Of a stretch of 64,000 bases of DNA, positions 23,319 to 35,183 are shown piece by piece. Location of the stretch: positions 43,239,893-43,303,892 of the forward strand of contig CM068544.1 in the NCBI GenBank assembly GCA_035048495.1, written 5' to 3'. The notes below the pieces were generated by a model that had not been told where the DNA came from, made no database searches, and saw nothing but the letters and a program-made list of their open reading frames with translations. Within the stretch, counting starts at the first letter, position 1. Every line of letters begins with the position of its first letter. Position numbers and translations under genes: made by a program. The stretch comes from Euptelea pleiosperma. Its lineage: Eukaryota > Streptophyta > Magnoliopsida > Ranunculales > Eupteleaceae.

Positions 23319-26300
23319 TCTATACTAAAGCTCGACACTGCTGAGGTGGCGCTCTCACAATCTTTTTTCCATCGATTTTTCCAAAAATACCCCCTATTAA
23401 TTTCATACGAAAATACCCCCAATTAATTATTAAATTTTATATATAAATAAAACGTTTAGCATTAATTTAGTACATTTCACAATTTTTTCTAAAAGTGCCC
23501 TTACTTCCTAAAATACCCTTTGCCCACTTTGAATAATGGATGACACTCTTATGGGTATTTCGGACTTTTAAAACCAATCTATTTGTTTCCCAAAATGCAT
23601 CCAATGGTTTCAAATTTAACAAAAAAAATTCCAATAGCATTAATATGGTAATTGCATGGGATAACCAAAAGTTATTCCTCTTTTTTTCTAATTTATACCC
23701 GTATTTCCCTATCCTAATTAAATTTCTTAATTTATTCTTAGTTTCCTCTTTATTTTCATTATCTTTCCATATTTTTAACCTTGACATCTTTAAAATTTAT
23801 GTATAACTCTTTCTTTCCCACGTGTCTTTCCAATTATTCTTTAAAAGCCTCCTTGATACATTCTCCTTTCCTAAAGTCTACCTCAATAACACAAACAAAA
23901 CAACTCCATTTAATTAAATATTTCCTAAAGATTTTTAGAAAATTTTTAAAACTCATTATCTCACGCCTCTCCCCTTCCCAAAACATTTCAAACTAAAGCA
24001 TCTCTCATTTATTTAATGCTTTGCTAAATATTTTTAGAAATTTTAAAAATAAAACAACTCACGTCTCTCTCCTAAAATCGCTCCTCCTTCCAAAACATCT
24101 CATCTTATTTTTTCAATAGGTTTCTTCGACTTCGAAGATTCTCCCATGCCTCTCCAAGACGTTTATCACTATCCTAACATGTCAGCTTCTCCCAATAACG
24201 AAGAGTTTACAGTCTCCATCATTTTCTACATTCACGAAAAAAAAGATGATATTTGTAGAGATGTTTATGTTTCTTTCCATTGTAGAAAGAGGCATTTGAG
24301 GATTCAACAGAGATATCGACGACAAGAATGAAGGATTTGAAGGTACAATGTCAAAGAGGATTAGTAGGCCTAAAGGGTTCCCTTATTCATGTTTGAACGT
24401 TTGATTTTTGCAGCGGAATACAAAGATCATCTGAATCCCAAAACCTTCTAGTTTCTCTACACGAAAAACTGATAGATTGCCAAAAAATTCAAGAAGGTAT
24501 TTATATTTATTGGATTTGATCTTTATTTTTGGTTCCTCTTATTCATAATCTCTGTTGGATTTTTGAGTTTTTTTTCCTTTCTTTGATTGATTGGTTACAG
24601 ATTTGTTCAAGAGGATCTCTATTTAGTTTGTTTGATGCAGAGACCAATAAAAATGAAAGTTATTCGAAGTATGGAAACCGATTCTAAATGAATGAGTGAG
24701 AGATACAGAACCATCTTTTTATTTTGTTTTTTATATTGATTTTAGAAGAGAGTGGAGATATTCTTCGATTGAAGAGAAGAAAAAAGAAGAAGAAAAAGAC
24801 ATGACATTCTATATTCTGATTGTAGAAAATGATTTCCCTTCAATATAAGAAAAAAAAATTCTCTTTTTTTATTTTAGTTCTTTTTCATTTTTTTTCTCCA
24901 TCTCTCTCCCTCTTATTTGAGTTGCTTTTCGATGTGATGTTATCATCTTTGTTTCATTCATGACTCTTTTCTAATGTGCATCATAAGACTGTTTTTAATA
25001 ACCTACGCCACTTGATGCCCTGCGAGTCTGCAACTTTTGAAAGAGATAGGAAGAAGTTCTAAGAGAAATATAATAGAGGAGTTAGGTTTGGTTCACTGAG
25101 TGGGATATTAGAAGTTATACAAGTTTGCCTTCTATAGCCATCCGATGAGGATGATTGGAAACCCTGACTTAATTTCTATGTTGATAAAGTAAAAGCATTA
25201 ATTCCTAAAATTGAGGAAACGAAAAAATATCATTTTATTTTTTTTGAAACTTTTTCTTTTTACTGTAGAAAATTAGAAAATAAAATAAGAAATAAAAAGT
25301 GATGTTATCATGCTTATCAAGAAACTCATACCCTGAACGGTCCATACCCGTTCCAACGTGCACATAGCCCATCGAATCATCAATCTTTGTTTTATTTGTA
25401 ATCACTGAATCATCAATCTAGACCATTTACGGTGGGCCACTTTCTTAGGTAGATAATATTTAGAAAATCAATTAATGATCTTACCTTTCTAATCAATGGC
25501 CATAGGTTGGACTGATACAATAAATAGTTTTTACATCCAATCCAAGATGTGACCCGCTGATCTAACAGTTTAGACCTAACTATGAGTTTGGTGTTAGCTA
25601 GGGAAGGTTGTATTGGGGATGAGTCCATTTTTGCACAAATACATTTTTGAGGAAAAATAAACACTAAGTACTCCAAAGTCCAAAAATAATGCTCGAACCC
25701 TATAACTAAAAAACAACTCAAGAAAGAGTTTCAATTCTTTAGAAGCTGATATAATAAATTGCTTAAATAATTACTTTTTACATTTTCTATTACACTATAT
25801 TAATTACATTTACAAAATCCTTATAATGATCACTTGACTTCACATAACAACCGTTCTCGAATCATTAAAATGTTATGAAAAAATTCATTAAATCTGTCCG
25901 TTTAAACCTCTAAATGGTTCATAATCCAATTAAAGTCACTTTATTTGTTTTCTATTTTTTTTTTAAATCGAATGAATCCAATTCCGTTTATATTTCAATC
26001 AAACCCTTCCATGTAATACATTCCAGAAAAATATATTGCTCCGATTAAAATAATAAAAATTAAAATTTTCTCATTTTATATGTTTCAAATAAGATATGAT
26101 TATACATCCAGAAAAGTTTTATTTTTTCATATAATATTTTTTTAGATTAATTAATTTTTTTTCATATCAAAGATGTTTGGGTCCCTAGAGTTGGCGTGCT
26201 TTTTAGAGTAGTTTTTATTCACCTATACTAGGGTACTTAATATTTTATGAACCTATAGTTATAAAACTCTACTATTATAGTTTAAATAATGGGTTTTTTG

Positions 26301-27092
26301 AACTAAGATTTTTTAAAATGTTTCTCCGACATGTTTTACAAATCCTTATAATTATATTTAAGGTTTTTTTATGAGATTTTTATTAAACACAATTACTGTA
26401 GTTTAAAATAACATAATATTTTTATTTTTATATTTTATAGTTAGCATTATATTCATATTTTTTGAATCATTTTTAGCTATGAATTTTTATAACCCAACTA
26501 TTGTAGTTAGAATATGGATTTTTTTTTAAATTAAGGCGTTTGATATCTTTTTTTTTCCAAATTTTTAGTTATGGGTTTATAAAACCCTGGTATCATGATT
26601 AAAATTATGATTTTTTTAAACTACGGATTTTTAAAATTTTTTTCTTAATTATTTACTTATGGATTTATAGAAGCTTATTATTATAATTAGATATATCTAA
26701 AAGAAATTAATGTTTAGGGTTCTATCTGTTATGGTTGTAGGTTCATAAAACCATGTTTGTAACTAGAATTGGAGCTTTTTTCATACTGAATTAATAATTA
26801 TAAGTTTTTCTTAAAATTATTTTTTGACTAGTGGGCAATTGGCCCGGAGTTCAATTTTCATCTTTTCACTCTCAATTAATTACATCGTAAAATCTCTAAG
26901 ATCTCTCAATAATTACTAAAATATCTCAACTAAGAAACATAAAAAAAAAACTTATTTAAGAAAATTTATTAATAATGACTGATTCCTATATTGATTTTAT
27001 GTATTACAATTTTTATTTTTAAATTTTCGTACTTAGCATAATAAGGTATTTTTTATTTTTGCCTGTGCTTTAGCACGGGTTTTCATTACTAG
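23319..27092 (+). mobile_element. Non-autonomous Helitron, 3.8 kb
   Basis: The 5' end is TCTATACTAAAGCTCG after an A. The 3' end is a hairpin CCTGTGC-TTTA-GCACGGG (27,062-27,079; 7-bp stem with one T-G pair), then TTTTCATTACTAG ending at 27,092, followed by T. These are the diagnostic ends of plant Helitrons. The interior is AT-rich and encodes no Rep or helicase; the largest frames are not protein-like. A second possible end in the opposite orientation (CTAG at 26,828 next to GGGCAATTGGCCC) lies just inside the 3' end and may mark a nested fragment. Confidence 0.65.
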
Positions 27093-27139
27093 TTGAAGTT
27101 GACAATAAACCCAATGTGAGCCACGTGGCACACTATTAG

Positions 27140-27480
27140 AGACCTCATGCTTTTTGGCGTGAGAAAACACAAATTTTGTCATTCACCGCTGCCGTCTGGG
27201 CCCACTGACCACATGGATGTCTAGCCCACCTCATAGTAGACATTCATACCAAAAATCAGCTTGTTTGGAGATTTTTAGCAGTTTGTTTTAGTACTCGAAA
27301 AAAAAGTTGAATCCAACTATTATCGTCACATTTAAATAAGTACTAAAATCTGATGGTTAGAGATTATCAATCAGGGTGATTTTTAGTGTGTGTATATCTA
27401 CCAAGGGGTGGGCTAAACATCCATGTGGTCCGTGGGCCCAGGTGATAGCCAAAATTGTGCTTTCTCGCACCGAAAAGTGT
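27140..27480. mobile_element. MITE-like inverted repeat
   Basis: The left arm contains CTGGGCCCACTGACCACATG and the right arm the reverse complement pattern CATGTGGTCCGTGGGCCCAG. Inner arms also match (ACCAAAAATCAGCTTG against CAGGGTGATTTTTAG). A close relative is at 62,640-62,990. No protein is encoded. Confidence 0.55.
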
Positions 27481-27534
27481 GAGGGATACCTTATTACTTC
27501 TTTTTCCTATTAAAAGTTCTAGAGGAGTAAAACT

Positions 27535-27866
27535 TCGGTGACCACCCACAATATGAGCCACGTTGTAGAGGATGTTGATCGTATGGATGTTTGGCCAATC
27601 CCTAGATGGGCCTACAAATCAAAAATCAACTTGATTAGTGATTTCAAAACTTTGGATTGGAGTCATTTCATGGGTTGATTTTAACGTGGAATTTGAGCAT
27701 CATTGACTATTATTTGAGTACAAGGATCCAAAGGTTTGATATCACTAATCGGGCTGCTTTTTGTTTAAGGATTGGTTAATGATCCAAGTAGTCAGCGTCC
27801 TCTAAAAATGCGCCATGTGGCTCATATTGCTGGTGGTCATCAGGGGCAGTCATCGAAGTTTTACTC
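27535..27866. mobile_element. Mutator-type MITE with 9-bp target duplication
   Basis: The termini GAGTAAAACTTCGGTGACC and, inverted, TCATCGAAGTTTTACTC define a 332-bp element. The flanks are GTTCTAGAG on the left and ATTCTAGAG on the right, 8 of 9 identical, as expected for Mutator-like insertion. It is non-coding and of the same family as 22,202 and 62,327. Confidence 0.75.
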
Positions 27867-28180
27867 ATTCTAGAGTTGCAGAGTTACACACATTTCACTA
27901 CCCCGGGGGACTTCAAAATGTTTGACAAGTCCCCCTTATTAACCAATAACGACCAAGGGCTTAACGCGGATTAGGTTAAGGGATTGGGGTATGTGTCAAA
28001 CACTTTGGGTGGGGAGTCTTCAAAGTTTGAAGTCCCCCAGGGCCAACGAATCTTTTTTCCATTTCTTAGACCCTATTCTCCTATCTCAATGACAAGTTTT
28101 ACACGGAGATCATGTACTTGAACAACCAACCACACATGGAGTAGTTTTTGCCATGATTACCGTAAAAAAACATAGTCTTA

Positions 28181-29034
28181 AGTGGCATTTGGTAAAACTT
28201 ATTCTCATACCTTTAGTCTGAATCGGCCGAAATTCAATGATTTTGGTGATTAAGTGGCGTTTGGTAAACAACTTAATTTCAGCCCTTATCACCCAAATCA
28301 CTGAAGTTCAGTCGAAAGTATAAAAAAGTGAACCTTTGTGCTCGGACACTAGGGGTGTCAATTTTACCCGTTTAACTAGAACCGAATCAAAACCTGAATC
28401 GAAAATACCAATTCCGGTTCCACATTTTTGGGAATCGATTAAAAAGTAACCGGAACCGAAACCAAACCGACAATAACAGTTCCGGTTCTGGGTAGCCTAA
28501 TATGGAACCGAAACCGATAAGAACCAGTACCAATAAATAAATATAGTGCAAATATTATGATATTGTCAAGATTTGGCCCAAAATACCCGGAATCAGAATC
28601 GGAACCGACATAAATATATAATCAGTTCCGGTTCCGGATCCATCACTTTGAGAACCGGAACCGTTAAGGAACCGAACCGATAAGAACCGGAACCGATTGT
28701 TCCGGTTCTGGTCACCTTAGGAACCGAACAGGAACCGACCCGTTGACACCCCTATCGAACACTACTGAGAAGAGCATCTCCCGAAAGATTTTAAGATTCT
28801 TTCTTAAATGCCAATAATGCCCTCCTATGTAAGTGTCATGCCTAAAATTTGGACAAAAATATCCTTATAAACATTTTATAGTCCCGATTGTACTCTTATC
28901 TTAAGTTTTTAGACATGAGACCTTTAGCAAACAGAAATTTTTTGTCATTTTAGCCACTTTAAGAAATCATCACTTGTTTTAAGCAATTTAATTTAAGCTT
29001 TAAGTGTTGAACACTTATTTTACCAAACGCCACC
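28181..29034. mobile_element. Harbinger-like MITE carrying a nested insertion
   Basis: The ends AGTGGCATTTGGTAAAA and, inverted, TTTTACCAAACGCCACC are flanked by TTA on both sides, consistent with a PIF/Harbinger 3-bp duplication. The interior is split by the hAT-type element at 28,352-28,754. A related element is at 40,573-40,996 and a partial one at about 34,380-34,680. Confidence 0.6.
28352..28754. mobile_element. hAT-type MITE nested in the Harbinger-like MITE
   Basis: Perfect 12-bp terminal inverted repeats TAGGGGTGTCAA and TTGACACCCCTA enclose sequence rich in AACCGGAACCGA-type words. The 8-bp flanks TCGGACAC and TCGAACAC match at 7 of 8 positions, the duplication size expected of hAT elements. 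It is non-coding and younger than the element it interrupts. Confidence 0.75.
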
Positions 29035-29113
29035 TTAGTATTGCTAGTTATATAATAATTAACCTAAAATAATGGTTTAATTGGATGATCTTAATTTCTA
29101 AAATTCTAGTCAA

Positions 29114-29273
29114 TCTATATAACAAAACAGGGAAGTTGTCTCCCCCTCTTATCTGGCTTCATAAAGGATGGCCGAGATCTAATCTCCTAAATGGACGATG
29201 GATCTCAGCCACTCGCACCCGATTTTGGCAAATGCTTTGTTGGAGAGTGTTGTAGGCACGGGCCACCTATTAG
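29114..29273 (+). mobile_element. Miniature Helitron, 160 bp
   Basis: It starts TCTATATAACAAAACAGGG after A and ends GGCACGGGCCACCTATTAG followed by T. The terminal CTAG has become TTAG and the hairpin (GTGTTGTAGGCAC) is weakened. The internal unit GAGATCTAATCTCCTAAATG is the same as in the 2,527 copy. It directly abuts the next element with no intervening base. Confidence 0.65.
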
Positions 29274-29601
29274 TCTATATAACAAAACAGGGAAGTCTCC
29301 CCACTTATCTTATCCTGCTTCATAAGATAAATAGTGGTTGAGATCAAATCCATCGGTCTAATGTGGACGGTTAGATTTCAGCCATTCAATCCCCCTCATT
29401 TGACTTGGTGTGCAACAGATTGAAAATTTTAAATTTTGAATTTAGCGCCTTTATTATTTTCGTTATTTTCTCATTTTTCCATTTTAGCCCTCATGCTTTA
29501 CAGTAACACCCCCAGTCCATTATACCGTTTGAGTGCTGAGGGCAACCAATTTTTGCAAACACTTTTGTCAGAGAGTGCCATGGGCACGGGTCATTTACTA
29601 G
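29274..29601 (+). mobile_element. Miniature Helitron, 328 bp, head-to-tail with the previous one
   Basis: It starts TCTATATAACAAAACAGGG and ends with the hairpin GTGCCATGGGCAC then GGGTCATTTACTAG, followed by T. Unlike the 160-bp form it contains a middle section with a CGTTATTTTCTCATT-type segment and the word CCATTATACCGTTTGAGTGC. It encodes nothing; the short frame crossing its 3' end is not a gene. Confidence 0.7.
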
Positions 29602-30778
29602 TTTTATATAAGGCTAGAAATGTCAAAAATGAACATAACTTTTGTGACGATGTGTCCCAAGTTTAGACATGATCTCTACGTAGACCCGTCACTGGTGTAA
29701 GAAATTGGTACACACTTACAAAGGGACTCTTATTTTTGTGACTTTCTCTTAGTGCATTGCATATGTTTAACTTTGATAACATGTTGTTAGCTTAACATTT
29801 CGGACTGTTGGTTATATCCTTCTTTATAAGAGGGGTGTGATCAGGTCCACGACACAACGGTCCAAATAGTTTCCTCTTTTCCATATGCATAGGTATTGTT
29901 GAGCTTGAGCACGTGTTATTCAACAAATTGAACTTGCCCCAAAGAGCACCACAGCCCTCATCTAAAAACATACACTTTAGGGTTGTTTTATTTAGAATTT
30001 GATTCGACCAAATCCGATAAAGTGTGCAAGTTATTTATTGTCCAACATGAAGTCGTGCAATAAAGTTGGAATAGAGTGTTTGGACGTCAAATGAATAGTA
30101 ATTGACATGTGGCACGACTTTACTTTAAAAAATAATTTCAGATATTGCACATGTACCGAGTGTGATGAACAACACTCTAAAACACAAACGTGTGGCTCAC
30201 TCACGTGGGCTCCACGCCTGTATCAAGTGGGTCCAATGTTAATGTTTTAGGTGGTCCCACACAATCAATACCTCGTTGTATGTGGATCGTTGATAGTTGA
30301 TACCTACCTATTTGGGCCCCTTATACCAATTAGCCCCAATATCAAGTAGTTTCCATAGCCACACAGGTCCCACATTTCATGTAAATCAATATCATGTAAA
30401 TTATACGTTTCAAGTAGTGGATCCCCCCCACGTGTCACGTGGTCAACATATCATGGGAGCCCAATATGCCAAGCAGGCTCCAATTTGTCACGTGTCAATA
30501 TATTAAGGTCCAACGTGACTTGGTACATAATAATATGATGCGTACATGTTCATCAAATTAACATTAATGTTGTATCATTGTACGAATTCACAAGTTTACA
30601 AAGAAGAGAGTCGCCAAACGCATGGTTTTGGTCGAAGTCGTGCAAAAAATATGATGAGTTGCAAATTCATGATAAACAAATGCAACATAAAGGTACTAGT
30701 GGGGAGCACTGCAATGCACGCATGGTTGAAGTTGAGGTGTTCAAGGTTATTTTGTGTAGTATTGCCTTTTGTCTTATA
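29602..30778. other. Intergenic DNA, no gene seen
   Basis: There is no protein-like reading frame. Several CACGTG-containing words occur at 30,200-30,500, but without an adjacent gene I assign no function to them. Confidence 0.35.
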
Positions 30779-31146
30779 CTAGTTGGTGGCCCGTGCCCAT
30801 GGCACTCCCCAAAAAGCATCTGCCAAAATCGGGTGTGAGTGGCTGAGATCCACCTTCCAATTGGGGAATAAGATCTCGACCCTTCTTTGTTGAAATAGAT
30901 AAAAGAGGGAGACAGTTGAGCTCCCTTATTATATAGATGGCACTCCGCAACAAAGCATTGTCAAAATCAGGTATGACTGGCTGAGATCCACTATCGAGCT
31001 GGGGGATAAGATCTCGGTCCTTCTTTATTGAAGCTTATAGGAGGAGGAGATAACTGAGCTCCACAAAGTGTTTGCCAAAATCAGGTGTGAGTGGCTGAGA
31101 TCCACCATCCAGTTGGGGAGACAACTTCCCCGTTTTGTTATATAGA
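30779..31146 (-). mobile_element. Miniature Helitron, minus strand, with tandem units
   Basis: On the minus strand it runs from TCTATATAACAAAACGGGG (ending at 31,146 on the + strand) to a hairpin GTGCCATGGGCAC and CTAG at 30,779-30,782, preceded on the + strand by A. Three copies of the internal unit (TGGCTGAGATCCAC on the + strand) can be counted. The next minus-strand element begins at 31,147 with no gap. Confidence 0.65.
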
Positions 31147-31491
31147 CTAGTAAATGGCCCGTGCCCACGGCACTCTCCAACAAAAGCGTTTGCAAAAATT
31201 GGGTGCCTTCGGCACTCAAACAGTACAAGGGATTGGGGGCGATACTTTTTCCGTAATAATGGTTGTTATAACGGATTGTAACGCACAGGGGCAGAAATGG
31301 AAAAAAATAGAAAAATAATAGAAATAACGGAAAATAACAGCAATAAAATTCAAAACTTGAATTTCAAATTTTCATTCTGTTACGCTCAAGTGGGAGTGAC
31401 CGAATAAATGAGGGGGATTGAGTGGCTGAATTATAACTGTCCACATTAGATGGATGGACCTGATCTCAACCACTCTCTATCTTATGAAACA
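31147..31491 (-). mobile_element. Miniature Helitron, minus strand, 5' end lost
   Basis: The 3' end is CTAG at 31,147-31,150 with the hairpin GTGCCCACGGCAC beside it. The body matches the 29,274 element in inverse orientation, including CCGTAATAATGG/CGGATTGTAACG words. Its own 5' terminus is missing where the next + strand copy begins at 31,492. Confidence 0.55.
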
Positions 31492-31652
31492 TCTATATAA
31501 CAAAACAGGACGGTTGTCTCCCCCTCTTATCCGGCTTCATAAAGGATGGCTGAGATCTTATCACACCAAATGGACGGTGGATCTCAGTCACTCACACCCA
31601 ATTTTGACAAATGTTTTGTCGATAAGTGCCATGGGCACGGGTCACCTACATA
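31492..31652 (+). mobile_element. Miniature Helitron, degenerate 3' end
   Basis: It starts TCTATATAACAAAACAGG after A and has the standard internal unit. The hairpin GTGCCATGGGCAC is intact but the terminal CTACTAG has become CTACATAT, so the 3' end is mutated and the boundary is approximate. Confidence 0.55.
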
Positions 31653-31888
31653 TAAGGAATGAAATGGGTTAGATTTACATATAGCCCAAGGGTCAGGCAG
31701 CAGCCCCACTTTTTATGCCTTGAGAGGGGTGTTACCGTTAAAACGGCCGTTCAATAGATTGAAACGGCCGGGGGCAAAATTGGATTTTAATGGATTTTAA
31801 CGAAAAAAAGGTGTGCTGAAATTCAAATTTTGAAATTTAAAATTTTAAAAATTAAAAAAAAAAAAGAATTTAACGGAAATTTAATGAT

Positions 31889-32034
31889 TTTCTTATACCC
31901 CTCTTATCTTATATGACTTCAATAATGAGTGGCTAAGATCCACTATGTTTCATATGGATTGCTGAGATTAAATCCCACCCAATTTTGACAAACACTTTGT
32001 CAGAAAGTGTTGCGGGCACGAGCCACCCACTCAG
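31889..32034 (+). mobile_element. Miniature Helitron remnant
   Basis: This is a 5'-truncated copy: it retains GAGTGGCTAAGATCCAC, ACACTTTGTCAGAAAGTG and GGGCACGAGCCACCCACTCAG, the last being a mutated form of the CACTAG terminus. Confidence 0.45.
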
Positions 32035-32372
32035 TTATATTCTCTTATCTTATCCATCCATCTAATGTGGACGGTTAAATAAAGAGTGGTTGAGATCAAA
32101 TCCATCAATCTAATGTGGACAGTTAGATTTCAGCCACTCAATACGCCTCATTTGACCTCAATTTATTCAAAATTTAAATTTCAACACCGTTATTTTTTAT
32201 TATTTATGTTATTTTTCCATTTCTCCCTATGTGCGTTACAATCCGTTATAACAACCGTTATAATGGAAAAAACGGTAATGCCCCAATCCGTTATACCGTT
32301 TGAGTGCCGAAGGCACCCAATTTTTGCAAACACTTGTGTCAGAGAGTGCCGTGGGCATGGGCCATTTACTAT
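32035..32372 (+). mobile_element. Miniature Helitron of the long form, degraded ends
   Basis: It resembles the 29,274-29,601 copy throughout, with GTGGACAGTTAGATTTCAG, CGTTATAACAACCGTTATAA and the terminal hairpin GTGCCGTGGGCA. The 3' terminus reads CATTTACTATT instead of CATTTACTAG, and the 5' end has lost the canonical TCTATATAAC. It abuts the next copy. Confidence 0.45.
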
Positions 32373-32544
32373 TCTATATAACAAAACACATTGGTTGTCT
32401 CCCTACTTATACCTCCTCTTATAAGCATCAACAAAGAAGGGCCGAGATCTAATCCTCTCCTAAATGGACGGTGGATCTCCGACACTCACCTGATTTTGGC
32501 AAATTCTTTGTCGAGGAGTGCCGATGGCACGGGGCACCCACTAG
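32373..32544 (+). mobile_element. Miniature Helitron, 172 bp
   Basis: It starts TCTATATAACAAAACACATT and ends with a hairpin (GTGCCGATGGCAC), GGGGCACCCACTAG, then T. It has a single internal unit. The next 45 bases (32,545-32,589) are the 5' end of a minus-strand copy ending GTTATATAGA, so the cluster continues in opposite orientation. Confidence 0.65.
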
Positions 32545-32589
32545 TGATAAGATAAGAGATAAGACAACTTCCCTATTTTGTTATATAGA

Positions 32590-33574
32590 CTAGAGGGACA
32601 TTTTTTTGGAAAAAAGGGATGGTGACCGCTCAATGTGAATAAAGTTTTACAATTGCCAAAATGCATTTATTTATGTTCGATACGTGTTAATATTGTAACA
32701 ACATTTTTGGAAAAAAAATTGCAATTAAAAATTTAGGCAAACGAAGATAGCTTGGAAGATCATGAAGGAACAATTTCAAAAAAAGAAAAAGAAATTGAGA
32801 ATTATGAAAGGAGCGATTTTAAAAAAATTTAAGGCACACATTAAATTTGAGGCAAGTCAATTAATGAATAATTTTAAAATTTTTACAATGATTTTGATAA
32901 GTGTAATTCATGTAATATTTATTAAAAGTTGCATAAGCATTGGGTTAATAGGAGGTTTGGTTGTCGTGTCGCCTTCTGGCCCCATTTGCATACTAGTTTT
33001 TTCTTTTAAATTACATCCAAAACTGAAAATATAGGCTCAATGTTATAATGGCCGTTAAAACAAAAATAATGGTCATTATCTAAAAAATGTTCTTTCACCA
33101 TTTATCGAGTTTATTAAAAATAATAATAAATAATAATATTATGACTCCTTAGACTTAGATGCGCGATTAATGTGACTTATTATAATGGACGTGACTGTAA
33201 CATTAATAGTCTGTTACAACATTTTAATGACCATTTAAAACCTAGATATATAAAATATATTAATGTTTAGATCTTAAGAGATTAAAATGCCCCTTTATCA
33301 TATCGTATACATCAAATTATACATGAGTGATTTTTTAACTTTTAGGGTAAAGTTCGTTATAATATAGACTACATAATTGTAATTTTGAGGAAAATATTAC
33401 GAATTATGTGCACGAAACTTTAGGTAATTTAGACTATAAAGGTAATTTGTATTGACTTTTTGACATACCCCCTTACAATCTGAAAAAGCTGACATACCCC
33501 CTTATGACTCGGTCCATTGTCATTTGACCAGTGTTGATCCGAGTTGACTACCAAATTTAATATTAAAGGATAAG
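32590..33574. other. Intergenic DNA, no gene seen
   Basis: AT-rich sequence. The short + strand frame at 32,762-33,034 has a low-complexity Lys-rich start and no recognisable domain, so I do not call it a gene. Confidence 0.35.
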
Positions 33575-34118
33575 AATGCCATTGTCTTCAACCTTCCAAC
33601 AAGGATTTGGGCTAAAACCCAAACCCCAAATCAAATGGCTGTTTTGGACAGCCGGCCATGAGATTCCAATGGGTTGGTCACCCATCATCGACTACCAATC
33701 CACCGGAGTCTCATGGTTGGCTGACCACCACTCCTACAACAATTTAAAAACTCAATGTAAACGAGAAAAAAAATGGCATTTCTTAGTTTATAGAAAGAAT
33801 TCATTAACAAAAATGAAAAACAAAAGTTATAACAGTTTAGATTTAAGCTTTTGAAGCATAGAGTTTAGAAAGATGGGGTTTTCTCAATTTTTAAAATTTT
33901 CTACAGTAAAATCCATAAAAAGAAATCTCATTCCTTCATGAGTTTTATCTATTTCTATAGGAGTTTTTCTTCTCAACCTTTGCTTATTCATCAAAAAAGT
34001 TCAAGTTTACCAACGTGATTTTTATGTATATTTGTAATGACATCCTTCTTTAATGTTTGATTTGGAGTTAGGGTTTTGGCCCAAACCCTTGTTCCAAGGT
34101 TGAAGACAAGGACACTCG
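33575..34118. mobile_element. MITE-like inverted repeat
   Basis: The left arm TTGTCTTCAACCTTCCAAC and TTTGGGCTAAAACCC is matched inverted by GTTTTGGCCCAAACCC and AAGGTTGAAGACAAG on the right. The interior is non-coding. The short frame at 33,576-33,854 begins inside the arm and is not considered a gene. Confidence 0.5.
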
Positions 34119-35183
34119 TAATGTAGCTTCGAGTATTTGAGGGAGATCAGACATTTCTAAATGAAGTGTCATTACATAAATTCATATAGTGTTGTAAGAT
34201 ACATAAATTCCATATGCTCCAGATCGAGATGACTATGGAAGGGTAAAATTACCTTCAAGCTACTACAACAATATCTTGGAGATGCCTTGAGTGAGTCGGG
34301 GAAAAAAAACCTTGGTAAACCAAAATTTGAAATTAAAGTCTGAAAGTAGGACATTTAGACTATTTGGTAGCCACACGAAAACTAGTATGAAATTTAGTAT
34401 CACTGAAGTTCAATGATTTTTTTAAGTCATCTCTCAACCACTTAATGTGGTAAGATATTTTCGTCGAATACAATAAATGATGAAACCTTTTAAAAAGAGT
34501 TAGATTCTCTAAAAAGAACTTAAGATGTCATTCTATCAAAAGTTTATAAAAATGTCCTAAGAAACATGTTAAAGTCTTAGTTTCTAGACACAAGAACCTT
34601 TATCAAATGATCTAAAAATTTATAAAAACTAAGCACTTAAGCTTTCAATGCTCAAATAAGTACCAAACACAACCTAGTCAAGCTTAGTTATGCATGGCCT
34701 AGTGGTTGGTACTGAGTTCTTAATTTAGGAGGATGAAATGGAGTTTGCCTCGCACATTGCTTGACCCAAAGTTGTCACACAAAACAAGGGCTATCATCGT
34801 CACACGAAGAGGTGGGCCCACATGATTTCGTAGAATAATATTCTAAAAAGTGCCACAACCCACCTCCCAATTGACGTTCCTTGGTTAAGAGGCTGTTCTT
34901 TGAAGATTTTGTGTATACGTGGGAGCTTATCGTGTTTAAAAGTAGGTACGTAGTTCGTGTTCTTTGCTTGTTTTACTCTCTGGAGATGTTTGTTGGATTG
35001 TGCGTTTGGCGCTCTCCCCCATGTAGGTCATCTTGAGCTATTTGGCTTGAGCTTTATTTTAGCCTCTCTTGCATCAAGATTGCGTAAGGCAACATTTTAT
35101 GATAAAATGAAAGTCCACAGGGTTTACTCCTCGATCATGATGGGATTAAACTCGAGATTGAGTTTTTTCAAACCCAACGAATT

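Noticed and set aside
30779..32589. CRISPR-like or satellite array
   Set aside because: The repeated units differ in length and orientation and have transposon ends; they are mini-Helitrons, and CRISPR arrays do not occur in plant nuclear DNA.
33576..33854. 92-codon + strand frame near 33.6 kb
   Set aside because: It starts inside an inverted-repeat arm whose partner is at about 34,100, so it is MITE sequence.
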